In this document: in pieces, positions 34,210 to 48,071 of the stretch | Position numbering within the stretch: the stretch's first letter is position 1 | Layout: every line of letters begins with the position of its first letter | From: Amia ocellicauda | Taxonomy: Eukaryota; Chordata; Actinopteri; Amiiformes; Amiidae | Reading direction: 5' to 3' | Assembly: GCF_036373705.1 (NCBI RefSeq) | Contig: NC_089866.1 | Location: 4,287,001 to 4,351,000, forward strand | DNA length: 64,000 nucleotides | Notes under the pieces: model-generated | Told to the model about the DNA's origin: nothing | The model's database searches: none | Seen by the model: only the letters and a program-made list of their open reading frames with translations | Made by a program: the position numbers and the translations under genes

Positions 34210-36212
34210 AACCAGGGCAAGGGCAAAGACAAGCTTAACGAAAAGAGAACTATTTTAACAACGAGCAAAACACCGCTGTGAGTGTCACATTAACAGCATC
34301 TACACACAACCAGGCTGCATTGTCGGCCTGTCAAATCATTACATTACATTACAAAACCCACATTTGTGTGTTTTTAAGATTCTTGTCCAGTTCTTCTTGG
34401 CTATTTTTAAGCATTTAAAAAATATATTCCAGTGGGTTCCTCAACTGTGACCTGTATGGGTTTTAAGTTCTTCTATGGCTTACCTTGAAGACGAGAAACC
34501 AAAGCCTTTTAAATATAACTGGCCGCAGCAGCATCTTTTAACAGACCATGTCTTGTGGGGTCAAGTTAATTCTGACCTTGTGGTTTGTTTCTTTTGTAAA
34601 CAAAGCAATTAAATAAGCATAAGAAATTACAGACCAATAAACAACCCAAAAAAAAAAAAAAAGACAACTTTATACTCCTAAGATACATTCCTTTACAAAA
34701 GTGCACAGTCCAAGGATTCAGACACTGACGTATTAACATTATTAACAGACCCCTATTCCCATTCAGGGATGGGGGACTTGAGATGGCCTGGACCATCTCC
34801 CTCTCAGTCTGGAGAAATGGACTCAGTGTGGCTGTAGAGGAGGCTGTAGTCCTGTCTTGAGGCGATCCAGTGAATGGAGAGAGAGAGTGGTGAGATATCT
34901 CCTCCTATGAGATGCCATTCATGCAACGACAGGTGATTTTCCAAGGGGAGGAGAAGCCCTATGAAGCGGACGAGGAGGAGGAGAGGGGGAGGATTCACAA
35001 AGCATCAGCAGGCCGGTTGATGTAGTCCTTCTTGCCTGCTAAAACTCCAGCAGAATTAATATGGGTCTATATATGGGATGGGTGGTGGAGGGCAGATGGT
35101 GAGAACTCCACAATAAAGGGCCTGAGTTAAATTGTCTGCTGTGCGGCATCACAATCTCAGACTCTGCCTGAAATCGCAAGGAGCCATTGCAAGGAGCAGT
35201 CTGTTAAGAGAGAGAGAGGTGGATGCCCGTCTTGTGTCCTGCCCTGGTTTCACGTAAAGAGACATCCGCACAGAAAATGCTACTTCTCGTTGGACTCGTT
35301 TCTCGTTCTTAAGTGCAATCAGCTCAGATGCGCAGTGTAGTTCAGTCAGATAAAGAGACACTCCCACAGACAGTAAAACCCAACTCCTACACAGGCAGCA
35401 GACAATTTAACTTGGGCACGTCATGCCTTCGCCTCCATCTGGGCTCTCCGATAATTTACCATTTTATTTTCCCTCAGTGTTTTCCTCTGTACAACAAAAA
35501 AACAACTGCACATAAAAAACGTTTTTCAAAACCCCAAGACAGACTTCGGCTGCTCCTCTGACTGCAGATGAATGCAGTGGGGGCCGCTTTGACCCGCGAT
35601 TCGTGTACAAGTCATCATCTGCTTTTAGTTTCCGATGTGTTTTGCTTTGTTTGTTTTTTCACGCTGGGGAGCAAAACATGAAAATATATTGTTGGAAACA
35701 GTTGTGTTAACATAACCGATCTGCAAAAGAACACCTTGAAGAAGCCAGTCAGGGGAACAACTGGCTCATTGGTCCGTGTTTTTGTTTTCTTTGAAACGAG
35801 TGGCATGGAGGAAAAGGTTAGTTGACGGACCTTTCTGCATTTGGAAACAAAGTCCTCTGAGCAGAAAGGATTCCCTGAAGGCCCTGGGGTGAGAGACCGT
35901 GTGAGGAAATGTGCCCATGAAGCTGATAGTGTTTCCGTGTGACACCAGAGTCAAAGACTGGAATACAGAGGTATGTGTGTGAAATGGGTGGGGGGGCACA
36001 GAGGAGTATGTTTATGGGGTTATCTTACAATGTACTTTTACCCGTATGGAATGGTTACACCTGGAGAGGCTTGTGTTCGGTCAACTGGGTGGCATGTAAG
36101 GCTGTGCCGACTACAGAGGGTGGAGTTACATGGGCCACTGGGATGGGCTGTGCTTGGGTGGGATGGGTCGAGTGGGGCGGTTTGGGGGCCGATACGGAGG
36201 AAGGCCACCTTT
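34210..36212. other. Probable RHBDL1 3'UTR and flank
   Basis: Directly downstream of the RHBDL1 stop on the minus strand. No exon seen. A minus-strand AATAAA at 35468-35463 is one possible polyadenylation signal, 745 bases past the stop. Confidence 0.35.
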
Positions 36213-39200
36213 CTAGGGTGGGGGTGGGATCTGGACGCCAAGCAGCTCGTAGGCGAAGATGTTCCAGAAGATAGCGAAGAGGAGGAAAGTGATGAAGGAG
36301 AAGACGATGACCCACCAGGAGCACTGGCGCTGCAGGCTCTCCTCATAGCTGCGCAGGATCAGCAGGCCCATGCTGATGCCCACCACCGCCCCCGACAGGT
36401 GGGCCATGAAGCTGGGCTGGGGGCCGGAGGAGGGCAGGGGAGGAGAGAAGCGCAGCCACACGGCCCGGCCCACCTCCGAACTCACTGCAGGAGGGAGGAG
36501 AGGGAGGAAGGCAAGAGCCAGAGAGAAAATGGGTGAGTCATTCGTAAAGACAAGCACATGACTCCCAAAAGATTCCAGGCAACTTCTTGTGCAATCATTC
36601 TGTTCATTTCAATCATGGCAGGAAAACAGAAGCACAAGAGCTTGTCTTGTGAGTTTCTTCTAAGATGTATATATATGCAGATCAATTTGTTTTAGTTCCT
36701 GCAGAGAAAACGTATTGCTCTTGCTGTTTGAGTGGCTCTGGGGTGTCTAATTCTATTTTATGCCTCAGTTATTTGTCTCCTGTTTAGTGTGGATAACATC
36801 ATAAGGTTTTACATGTTTAATTAGCTGTTCAGTGCAAGGTTAGGCCAGGACATGGCTCAGGGGACTGACTAGCTTGGGGGGCAGATGGCCTGAGAGCTGC
36901 TGTCTGTGTATTTGACTGCATTCTTTGGCACTAAAGCAACCCCTGAGGCGAGGTGGACAGAAGGACAGAACGACTAACATGTTACCACTTTAAGCTTCTC
37001 TGAGTGGCCATTCGGGGGCCTTAAATCCATCTTCAGTCCTCTCATATGTTGATGGCATAAAGCACGACTCTCCAAATCAGAAAAAAAACTACTTCCACTT
37101 ACTGCACACCAAGGCCAGGACCATCCTGAGGAGCTTGTACGGGCAACGCATCCCTGCCCAGTTCTGTAACAAAGGAAGAGAGCCAATGAAAAGGTCCCGA
37201 ATAAAGCTATTCTGATCTCCATCAGTTTATTCTTAATCCCAGACTTTTGGTAAAATAATTTTATACAAATAAATGCTAATGATTCCAGCACTGTTATCAT
37301 AATCCCGTCAGAAATTGGATTGAAACGGCACTGATGGAAATTATTATTATTATTATTATTTTATTTCTTGGCAGACAGGAAATACACACATACATGATCT
37401 GCAAGGGATAAACGATCAAATAAAATGGCTAGACAGTGTATAACTCTCAAACCATATCCCTAGTAATGTCTACATCAACATATACAGTGTGTGTGCATGT
37501 GGGGTGTGTGTGTATGTATGTGTGCATCTTGTGTCAGAAATGTTGTGAGAAGACGAAGCTACGTTCAGAAAGTATTCTCAGTGCAGCTGCATTAAAGCGG
37601 CGCTGACGCCCTGCAGACAATACGATGTTGAGAAAGATGTTGTGGACAGCTGTTTGCCTTTGTTTTCAGCCTCTGAGAGTAATACGCTGTAAAAACAACA
37701 ACAACAAACAAACTAAGAAAATAAATAGTGAAAACAACATAGAGCACAAATATAAAACACGTTCAGATGTTTCCCTGGTGGGGCTTGTTAAGATGCCCAC
37801 TTTATGAAAGGAGTGAAGGGGAATGTCAAGCAAACGATGCAAATATCTTGGTTTCATTCCTGAAGGACGCAGCTAAACAATGATGACAAACAGGCGCTGC
37901 AGAGACGTGGAGGTGGCGGCATCTGAGCCGCGAGGCCCCCAGGACACACACACTACCTGTCAGGATATTAACTGTGCACTGATGTGTTTTTATCATTATA
38001 TATACAAAAAAGGGAAGCAAAGAAATGTGTGCGTGGGGGGGGAGGGGTCAACACTGGGAGAAGGACAGGAAAAGTGTTTTGCATGTAGAATTGTGCGATT
38101 TAGGTGGGTTGTCTTATGGAAAGTGAATCTGCATGTGATTGAGAAGTCCCATTTTGCTTTTGCCATTTCTGCACTCGTGTAATTCGAGTGCATGAGGGGT
38201 TAGAGCGATTTACTGGAGCTTTATACAGCACTAGTAAAACAGGCACAAGTTCTTGACCTGTTCACATCACCCACGACTCCAACAGCTTCTTTCAAATCCA
38301 AAGGGCAGATCTGGGGCTGTAGGACGGGTGTTCACTTGTCCTTGGTGACGGGGACAGTCACCAATGCATAATTCGAGAGTGAACAGGGTTTGACCATTGT
38401 TTCTCGGGGCCAAAGACTGTGCCCGCTCTGCTGTCTCTTTACAGGTATTTTCAGCTCTGTTGCAAATATCCGCTGACAAAATAATATATTTATTTATTTT
38501 CTTCACACACCAACAAATTTCCATCAGACATTTCTTATTGCAGCTGGAACGGCTGTCTGCTGAAATCAGGGCCACAGCGTGAGACCAGTGCAAGACACGG
38601 ATAAGAGCACAGAGCGCTGGCAGGGGCCGGCCTTCCGGCAACGCAGGGACACGCTAGCCGACAAATGCACAGCTATAACGCAAACAGGCCCATGACAAAC
38701 ACACGGGTGGACTGGAATATTACAAATACACCCAAATGAGTGCATTTAGGAGGATTCGAACTAGTTCAATTATTATTATTATAATGTTTTTTATTAAGTT
38801 ATTCAATTTCATGCTTTGTATGTCTGAGGTAATGAATAGCAAAAACTCCCATTATAAAACACAGTGAAATTGTATCAGAAATGTATATAAAGAAAAGCAC
38901 ATCACTTTTTTCCTGTTTTTAAATCTTCAACCAGGAGAGTCTCGTGTCACTCTGTACTTAATTACACACAAAGTCGTACAAATTCCATTCTTTGGACTGA
39001 ATCAGCAGTTATGGGCTGAAAGACGGCTGTGAATCCCGACAGGTCCTGGCCCACCGAGTCATGAGCAACGTTCATTGTGCTCTGAAGAAACTCTACAGTC
39101 ATTTCACAGTGGCTTTGAAAGATGGAACTGATAAGTCTGGGGTTCGATCCCATTTGTTTGCATACAGTATGCTGTTTGAAATGTATTGAGTCATGAGGAA

Positions 39201-40436
39201 ATATAATATGTTATGTTTTTTATTTGTGTTACTTTCTAGTTTAAGTACAGGCAAACGTATAACAAAATCTTAGTCTTTACACTGAAATAGGTTTTAAATA
39301 TGTCACATTAGTGTGATATTGGTTCTCTATTCATTTGATTGCGTGTGCATCTCATTTGGATGCTGAGTTTCTTCTTGAGCAGAGAGTGTATGATTTTCAT
39401 TGCTGTGTGTCATTTTGCAAGATTTCTGTGGGGTTTGTGTTTAGAGTTTTGTGTTTAGATTCAGCAAACGTGTGTTAACAATTGGGAAAAACTGTAACAG
39501 TGTTGGAAAAAAAATCAGCGTACTCCCTGTAATTTGTTTTGCAATGATTAAAAATATATATTTTGCTGCAACTGACAGCAGACATAAATCTGAATGTTGG
39601 ACGATGATGTTGTTCAAACCTTTTAACTGGCTACTTATGGCTTTTAATATGTATCTGAGTCAACTCTGAATGGAGCCATTACGACAGAAATGAGAATAAT
39701 CAATCTGAAGATCCCACACAACCGTGAGCCGGGCGCTGACGTCCGCGCCAGTAATGTGCTGTGATATTTCACAGTCGCACCCGGTGAAATGATCTCATTG
39801 CGATTCTAAACGCTGTATCGAGTTTGTGCTGGATGGGGCGTTCCATCACGAATCCGAGATGACAGAGCAATATTTCCTGAAAGGAACAGATAAATTACAT
39901 TTGACTTTCCGGGACTATATTTCTCTGAGCTGGGGGGACAGGTTGGACCTGCTGTAATGCAATATGAAAGCGACGTGAACAATTTGAGCTCATGTGCAGC
40001 CACAGCCGAGCGAGTGGGTTTGTTTAACTGTGCGTACTTAGGGGAAGACATAAATAAATACATAAATCATACAGAGTCAAAAAATTAAATCCGGTATAAT
40101 TTTTTTTACAAACCGCCCCCCAAAAAACAGCACCCTGAGACACACACGTACACTTTCCATTACTGCAACAATAGCCGAAGATAAGAGCCACCAGGTGTGT
40201 GTGTGTGGGAGGGGGGATAATGCCACATAAGCTGGGAGATAGGTGCCGAGCCATCGAGAGGCTCTGTCTCAGAGGGGCTGACATTTTCTCAAGGCCTGCC
40301 CAGGGCCGAGCGCGGGTAATAACAAAGCCGGTTACCATGACGACGTTGGCCAGATGAGCCGAGCACAGCGCGTACACTCCGCCGGACCCCCCCACCAAGG
40401 GAGCTCGCATGTCTGTGATGGACACTGTCAGGGAGC
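36213..40436 (-). CDS. rhbdl1: RHBDL1, rhomboid-like protease 1, C-terminal exons
   Basis: Three exons: 40336-40436, 37103-37163 and 36213-36484, with matching phases and TAG at 36213-36215. They encode about 144 C-terminal residues. The first carries the catalytic serine motif ([20 protein letters not shown]), the second [14 protein letters not shown], the last the histidine-bearing helix ([16 protein letters not shown]), a final membrane segment ([20 protein letters not shown]) and the PPPP terminus. Known role: intramembrane serine protease of the secretory pathway, using a Ser-His dyad. The wording of the last exon ([14 protein letters not shown]) fits RHBDL1 rather than RHBDL3 as I remember them. 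The N-terminal EF-hand-like and first membrane exons are not seen before 64000, so the intron upstream of 40436 seems to exceed 23.5 kb. Confidence 0.93.
37341..37376 (-). repeat. Remnant of SINE-like tail, (AAT)n
   Basis: Read on the minus strand this is CTGCCAAGAAATAAAATAAT followed by more AAT units, the same junction as the repeat ending at 51556. Only the last 36 bases remain, inside an RHBDL1 intron or just beside its exon at 37163. Confidence 0.55.
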
Positions 40437-40445
40437 CTGCCGAGG

Positions 40446-40449
<4 letters not shown>

Positions 40450-40483
<34 letters not shown>
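40450..40483 (+). repeat. (GA)n microsatellite at RHBDL1 acceptor
   Basis: About 17 GA units (CT on the coding strand) end 12 bases from the acceptor of the RHBDL1 active-site exon and form the distal part of its pyrimidine tract. Confidence 0.85.
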
Positions 40484-40488
<5 letters not shown>

Positions 40489-43400
40489 AGAATGGTAGAC
40501 ACATTCCACACAACCCTGCCCACCTCGGGAATCGAGTACAGCAAGTGTCCCTGCAGATGTTAAGCCATACGCGGTACCATCTGTATCTAAACAGCAAACT
40601 GCAAAGCTATGCTACAAAATAAAGAAGGAAAACCAAGGCCGATGAGGTTCAGCATTGTTATTGTTTTACAGATGTTCTCGGGCTCGTGCAAAGCACTTTG
40701 GCCTGGCCCTGGCATATTACCAGACACAGTTATGCTCTTTCTTCTTAATTATGTTTTCCTTCAATACTGCGTGAATACACAAGAGCCACAAAGGTCAGGC
40801 GTGAGACTCCCAGACTCCCAGAGTCCGCCTCACCGGAGAGCAGCTGCTGTAAAACACATCGCCGTTTTAATTACCAGAAAACCAGGGATCAGGTCAGCCT
40901 GTGTGGGGTGCTACAAACACAATTGGACACCGTGGCATTCGGGAGCTGTGATTCCCTTCCCATGTCATTGTGGCCAAATGTCCCGTAGATGCAATCCAAT
41001 GAAAGAGCCTCTGTCGGGTAATAAGAGTACAGTGTCTCAAAATGATTCCTCCTAATACAGCACGTTTCTCATTTATCCAGACGGGAACCCGCTTGCTTGA
41101 GATGGAAAACATTTAGTAGCACTTTTGCTCAGCAGCTAGAGTTACATATAATGAGATAACTGGGGTCAGAGGGCAGGTTTTTATTGCATTATGAGAGTTT
41201 CTTTTGTTGTAATGCTCACAGTGACTAGTCCTGGTTACGGTGTATTTGGCCTCTTTACCACTCAGACAGACACTAGTTTGTCTAGAGATTTAATTAGATC
41301 TTCCAATTAGTTTTATGTAATTCCTGCCTAGTGTGGCAAAAAACAAACAAACACAACTATCACCTACACCGACGTGCAATACAATTTATAATATGAAAGA
41401 AACACAATTCATTACGGTACATGGAGAAAATACACAAAGTACAGGAAGAGACTGAGCAGAAATGGCCCCTCTTGGCTTGGATACTCTTTGCCTCTCAGAC
41501 TGTCCTGTAGTGCCTCTTGTTTTTTTAACATATATAGTGGTGGCGTTCCAGCGGTTTACCTCTAAAGACACGAGTCATTATTGCAGTTGCTTTTATTTAA
41601 AACAAGGTGCGTCCCAGACAAGGTCCTCAGCCTCAGCCTTAGCTTGCTTGGTTTCTTCTGGAAGGGAACGTTGGCCATTTTGTTTTTCCTGTGGCGCTGG
41701 TTCGGCAGCCTCTCATGGGCGGTTGTGCGATCACAGCGGCTGGAGTTGGTGTGTGAGAGCAGGGCAGCAATAGGCCCTGCGAATCAACCACTTACTGAAG
41801 CTAATCATCTGCCGGTGTGAACAGATTACTTTAGAAACAAAGTATACCAATTAGCTGGAGGATGTACATACAATCATAGTCATCTTTATAAATAAACCTA
41901 TTCAGATTGTATTTTACTTTTTAGGTTTTTTCTTAATGTACAAATCCATTCCTTATTATCGTTATACTACCATAATAATAATAATAATAAAAAGCATTTT
42001 TGTACAACGCTCTTTTCAAAATGATGAGTAACTGTAGTTACTCAAACACCAGGGCTATGGACGAGCTGTCAATCATGGCTCACCAGGCAGAGCCACAGAG
42101 AATACGGCTCTAATAACAGGCGGAAAGAGGGAACGATGTTTCCTGAGTCATTTTCTTCCTCTGTGTTTAACCATATGCGTCCGCATCCCCGGGATTGATG
42201 GAGATACTGATGTGTCGGCAGGAAAACCTTTTGTTTTGTTTGTTTTCTAACAGCTTCACCTGCGTTGGGGGTGATGATCACATTTGAAAAGCAATAATTT
42301 CAAGCAGGGAAAGACTTCCAAAAGAAAAAATTACATATTTTGAAAGCAGAAAGCAAAAAAACAAACGGGGAATGGCTGTGTATATTTAATGCAATGGAGG
42401 TTAAGTAGGGATCTTTGCTAACTTCCCAGAATGTCAGTTTCATTGGGATCTTAGTGTTCCTCACTCACGGATGATAAAGACGAATAACAGTGATAATTTT
42501 CAGCTTCTTTACTGGGTGACTGAAAACTGCATGACTGCGATCGGGCCCCCTCCCTCACATTTCTCCTGCTCGAGGAATGAATCTTGGTACAGAATTTGAT
42601 CTTGGCCTGGGTCTCCTAAAGCACATCCCACAACAAAACTGAAAAGATTAGCAAATGTCCTCAGAGTCTTTTCTACCCTTTTCCCCTGTGGCGGCACATG
42701 CGCATCTGTTATCATGCTGGACGGAAGCTGCTACAGTTTGTGGGGTGGAAGTGAACAGGACAGCAATCGTACGGTGCAGCGGAAATTCCTTCTGTCCCAG
42801 CTGTTCTCCGCGGGTTGCGTCTCCCGTCACCCCAGGACGGCTCGTAGTTTAAAGCTACTATAGCTTTTGCCGCTAGGAGTTGGCAATGGGAGGTTGAGTG
42901 TTAAAGGATGCATGCAGGCTACAGGCCTCAAGGAACGGGGGCCCGGTGGGAGAAGAGACATGTTCAAAGCTCTCACGTTTCCCGCTGGTACAGCTTTGGT
43001 TGAAGGGGTTGAGACATGAACATTAACCGCTCCCATCCACCCTTTTTCTAAAAACACTCTCTCTCCGTGTCGAGGCTTTGAGGTTTAGGGATACATAATA
43101 CAAGATCCAAAATGTCCAGTCTAATTTCTGTGATGTGCTGTGAATTATTATACCTTTTTGTTCATGTTTTCTAATGTATGGCGCTGTTGGCTGCTGACCT
43201 CGTGCTCCGATCTCACCCAGGTGCCCTCAAGAGCCACCAGCGCTACCAACAGGTGGCACACGGTTTGCCGACGTACAGTCTGAGCCCCTGCATGAATATG
43301 TTAATGCTCATCTGAGCTCCCGGTTCGCTGTGTATAAACATCCTGGCACTGATCGAAAATGATTTTGTAAGCAGAACCGTCCTTAGGGATCTGCAGCATC

Positions 43401-45759
43401 ATTTGCAGTGAACCCCCCCAATCCCAAAGTCACCAACCAGCAAATTTAAAAAATGAAAGAAAATCTGATCAAAAGAATGACTGTAACTATCTAACACCAA
43501 AATGTAATATTTAAGAGGCCTTAATGTGTTTGTTGATCGCATTAGGCTAGAAGTATTTTGTTTACGTGCATGCTGAAGGGCACAGTTGTGGATTCTGTGA
43601 ACATAAAATATGGATCAGCCACCAAAACAAGCAATCGCTGATGCCTTTTCATCCCTCGCAGTTATTCTGCTTGGGTGGAGAGTCAGCGGGGGGAAGGGAG
43701 GTGACTTTGTACCTCAGAGCCCGAGCTCGACAGTAAATGCCACCTGAGATACGGACGGCCGCTAGAGAAGTGTCTTTTAACCTGACAGTCTGCAACACCA
43801 GAAAAAGCAGGAGTGGTCTTCTTCATGACAATAAACCACCAGAGCAGAGGACTGGAGGAGGGAGGGAGGTAAACACTGAACTGCTCTCTCAGCTACTGTT
43901 CATGTGCAGCACAGTTTATAGCACCATATGTGGTAGCCTTGTTCTCCTTACATAAACAAGCAATGCTAATGGACACTGTTTATGTATAGGAGACAGTCTG
44001 TGCATGTCTTTCTGGTGCGTGTTTACTAGCACTAGTGTAAATAACCCTTAATTACTGCATACGTCTCCCTGTATCTGCTTTGATTGCTTCAGCTGTCTAA
44101 ACAGCAACCAGCTGCCGATTCACTTTTAGACATAACGTGATGTACTAAATCCCCCACCTGAAGAAGGCGTTAGACTCCAGTGTCTTTTGGAACAACAGGA
44201 ACTCTACGATTGGCCCTCTTTCAGTGTCTGAGCAACTGTTCTCTCTGAGACAGATGTGCAGGTGGGCCAAGTCCAAAGCAGGCCAGGCCTTGGACTCTCC
44301 GGGCCCTGTACACTGCAGTGAGGAAGGTTCCATGTTCCTAAAAAAAATTAAACTGAAAATGAAAACCGAAATAATGTAGGCCAGATACACAAAACAACCC
44401 AAAGGCCATCTGGCCTGTGAGGAGAACATGTGCGCGCTTCTGTTCTTTGATATAAAGAGCCCAGACAGAACAAACCGGTCTTAATGGGGTTTCTTTCCCC
44501 AGAAACCAAGTGTTCCTGCTTTAATAAAACTCTGGATGAACATGTGAGCCGAGTAGGAGGAAATGTACTTTGTAATTTAAAATAGGAGTCCACTCTGGGG
44601 ACGAAGACAGATGATTTCACGAGAATGCCCTTTTCAAGTAATATACAGCGGGAATTTCCATTCCAGGCAACGGAGAGCCGGAGAGCTGGTTTTAAAGGAT
44701 GAGTTTGCCAAAGTGCTAGAAGCTCCGGCTGCTCGGATGTAGTGTGTGTCAGTTATGTGCCATCACACTGTTTACAGAATAAATGCACCATTCCTTTCCT
44801 CCTGTTTCCAAGGCAACACTGACCCAGGAATGGGAGATTGTGGTTCATGCCTAACAAAGAGCGATGGGAGAGAGAGGCAGAGGCATCCGGGAGAGTTTGT
44901 CTCGGCCCTCCGCGCTCAGCAGCTGCCGAATCCCGATGGGCTCCATTCGAGGAGAAACTTTCCTCGTGGCGGGAGTCTGAAGCCGGGCTCGTGCTTCACA
45001 GGAGAAGCACAACGTCGCCCTGTCTGTACCGTGTCGGCAAACGCTGCTGAAGTCTGAGGTCGGGTTCAGTGTTCGTATAAGAGGGAAATTGTGAGGGGGA
45101 GGAAAAAGCTAAACTAAGCTAAACTCTGAGGGTTGTGTTCAGCACATACATAGGGGGAATTTCCCAAATACTCCTGAATACAGGTTTTAAACTGTCAGGT
45201 AACACAAACCTTCCCTTGACTTCAGTCGGCACATTATTGTTAGTACCAGTCACTGGTAATAGAAAAAGCTTTTTTTGTGACAATTTGCAATGCATAAAAC
45301 TTCCCTGTGATTATAAGCTGGCTAATTGAGGATCAGAGCCGCGGTTTACTAGCTGTGTAAGCTGATACGGATCACGCTCTGTGCTTATAATAAGGGGGAT
45401 TAAAGTCCTATTAATTTTCCTGAATACACGGAGCCGCCGTACTTGCTTACTTCTGCTCGACCCGATCGGTAACCACGCATTTGCGATTGTTGTGCTGGAA
45501 TTTAATCTCCGTCATCCCGGCACCCGCAGCTCCATCCGTGTAAGCATGTACTCGTGGCTTAGCGGACACGTGTACACAACCGTCATGTAAATGAGGCTTT
45601 TGAACAACGTGCCGGGGCCGCTGTCGTTGTGCGGATCCTCAGGTGGCGTTTCGTCCTCCTCAGTGGCTCGTACGAAAGACAATGCTGAGACTGACAAGAC
45701 ATACCCATCAGGCTGTAATTCGGAAGTTACTAACAGGTTGCTTACCAACAGGAGTACGT
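40484..45759. other. Probable RHBDL1 intron, no exon recognised
   Basis: No splice-consistent coding segment or mobile element found. It includes a short AAT run at about 41972-41988. Open frames are short and of chance quality. Confidence 0.45.
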
Positions 45760-45869
45760 GGCCCCCAGGCCTCGTGCCGTCGGGCCTCTCCTTGTCACAG
45801 GCTGACCCTCGTGATCACGAGGGTCAGCCTGTGACAAGGAGAGGCCCGACAGCGCGAGGCCTGGGGGCC
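45760..45869. repeat. 110-bp spacer-less palindrome
   Basis: Two 55-bp arms (45760-45814 and 45815-45869) meet at GTGATCAC with no spacer and pair at 53 of 55 positions (mismatches at 45775/45854 and 45778/45851). It is GC-rich in an AT-rich surrounding. No flanking target duplication or coding content was seen. The RNA would fold into a single long hairpin. Origin unknown; a fold-back artefact is possible. Confidence 0.9.
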
Positions 45870-47706
45870 GCAGTTAAACAAATAACACAACAATGAAAAG
45901 CTGCTTGTTACTTATTACAGACGCTTTCATGCTTTTTAAACCAATTAGGCACAGCAACGCTTACACGGCTTGATAGTGGTGACCAAAACAAAAGGGACGC
46001 CATTGTTCAATCATGCCCACAGAGCAGCTCTGTTAAACCTCGGGACGGCTTAACTGGGCAGAATTAGACACGCAAATTAGGGTCACCTTGGGATACATAG
46101 ATGGGTACAAATTTGGTATGCACTCGCCACCCTAAACTAATCACATGCTCCCTCACTGGGAAGGTGTGAATGTATTGTATGCAGCACAGTTGGACGTGAT
46201 GAGGTTTCAGTCAGTCCACACTCATTCTTCGATGTCTAATCTTTCACAAGCCCTGACTTCACCGCGAGACCGGAGTCCGTTTGAAGAGCCATTTCACTCT
46301 GTCTGTCCGAGCGCTGGGGAGACTCGCCTGCACACACGCACAGTGTATTTCACTTTATGTAACCAAGAATAAAGGGCTCATGGCTACAACCAGCTGCAGT
46401 ATAAAACATATATACATTTCAGCAGCTGCCCATGCACATTTGTGTGTTTTGAAGCACAACTGTAAATGATTTACAAATGTGCCAACCAGCTCTGCCGACA
46501 TAATGTCACAGGGAGTGCACTTCACAGAGCAGAGATGGGGCTTTCTGTGCATCCATTCTGCTTAAGCAAAACTGTGTATTTGTCAGGGTAAAACACGGGT
46601 TTACAGCAGGCACTGCTCTCAACATTCATCGCAGAAACGACAACCACAAAATAAATAAAGTCTTCACAACTTCATTTTCAAACGACTTTCTAGTGAACGG
46701 CAGAGCAGAGACAGTTGAGAGCTGGGGATATGTCCTCATGTTTCAGAAGATGGGAATGTCATCCCAGTTTCTTTCATTCAACTTTCATTATGACAAAGCT
46801 TTGCTTTTGCGAATTCCACGTGGGACCAGAATGTTTCCCTGCCAACACGACTTAGAGAGCAGGAGCGCAAGATAAACTCTGCAGTTTCGAATGCACTGTG
46901 ACAGTGCAGTCAGCGGAGGAGATTTCAATAATCTCGGCTCAAACGCACCTTGCACTGCTCATTTGCACAGTGGTAACTCTACAAGACATTTATTTACAAG
47001 GGGAAAAGTAAACATGTCTACACGGTAGCCTTACTATTGAATTGAAAGTCTGAAGAATTATGCTTTAAGTGAACGTGTTTCTATGTTTGGTTGGTTGGTT
47101 GGTTTTCGACTGGCTTTCTAGCACCACGGAAGAGATGCAGACGACACAGATTAAAGTGTGTCGGCCTCAGTCGACTGACCAGACCATTAACACAGAAGCA
47201 TTATCGAGTGGGGTTTTTATGATTTGGTTTTGGTACAGCTACACTGTATTTTAATTGAAACTTTGGCTATTATCCCTGCTTTACTGCCATCTCTCTGGTC
47301 CCACAGCTTTACATAATTCACACTGGAAACTTTTGGCAGTAAGGTGACTCACTTAATCTGTCCCCGTGTGCGCCGTAAATAAAGACAAGCTTGTATGAAA
47401 ATAGACCCGGACCGAATTGAATTCTCATCCATCTGGAAATCAATGCCGTAAAATAAAGGAGAGACTTGAAGGCTCTTAAAGACAGCTGTCAGACGACTCT
47501 TCTGCATTCAGTCCCCAAGGAGTGACATCATGGAATCTGACACACGCCTGCTTTCAGAGCTGTATTCTCAGCAAATCGAAAAACACAATCCAACTGAATT
47601 GATTAAATTAAAAAACATTTTCCTCAAATAGTTAGATTTTTTTAAATAATTTATTGTATTCCATGGATGGCCTCCTTCCCCCTTTAATGCTAGCCTACAT
47701 TTGGAA
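45870..47706. other. Non-coding sequence between palindrome and Tc1 element
   Basis: Nothing recognised except a short (GGTT)n run near 47087-47103. Confidence 0.4.
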
Positions 47707-47949
47707 TACAGTGAGGGAAAAAAGTATTTGATCCCCTGCTGATTTTGTACGTTTGCCCACTGACAAAGAAATGGTCAGTCTATCATTTTAATGGTAGGTG
47801 TATTTTAACAGTGAGACAGAATAACAACAACAAAATCCAGAAAAACACATTTCAAAAAAATATAAATTGATTTACATGTTAATGAGGGAAATACGTATTT
47901 GAACCCTTATCAATCAGCAAGATTTCTGGCTCCCAGGTGTTTTTATATG

Positions 47950-48013
47950 GGTAACGAGCTGAGATTAGGAGCACTCTCTTAAAGGGAGCGCTCCTAATCT
48001 CAGCTCGTTACCT
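47950..48013. repeat. Internal palindrome of the Tc1 element
   Basis: GGTAACGAGCTGAGATTAGG is mirrored by CCTAATCTCAGCTCGTTACC around a short centre. The pairing continues outward weakly (CCAGGTG ... CACCTG). It is just upstream of the transposase start and is a regular feature of this Tc1 family. Confidence 0.8.
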
Positions 48014-48071
48014 GTATAAAAGACACCTGTCCACAGAAGCAATCAATCAATCAGATTCCAAACTCTCCACC

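Noticed and set aside
36213-40436. RHBDL3 instead of RHBDL1
   Set aside because: The last exon wording ([30 protein letters not shown] end) fits remembered RHBDL1 better; RHBDL3 has different residues at these points. The 16p13.3 neighbours also support RHBDL1.
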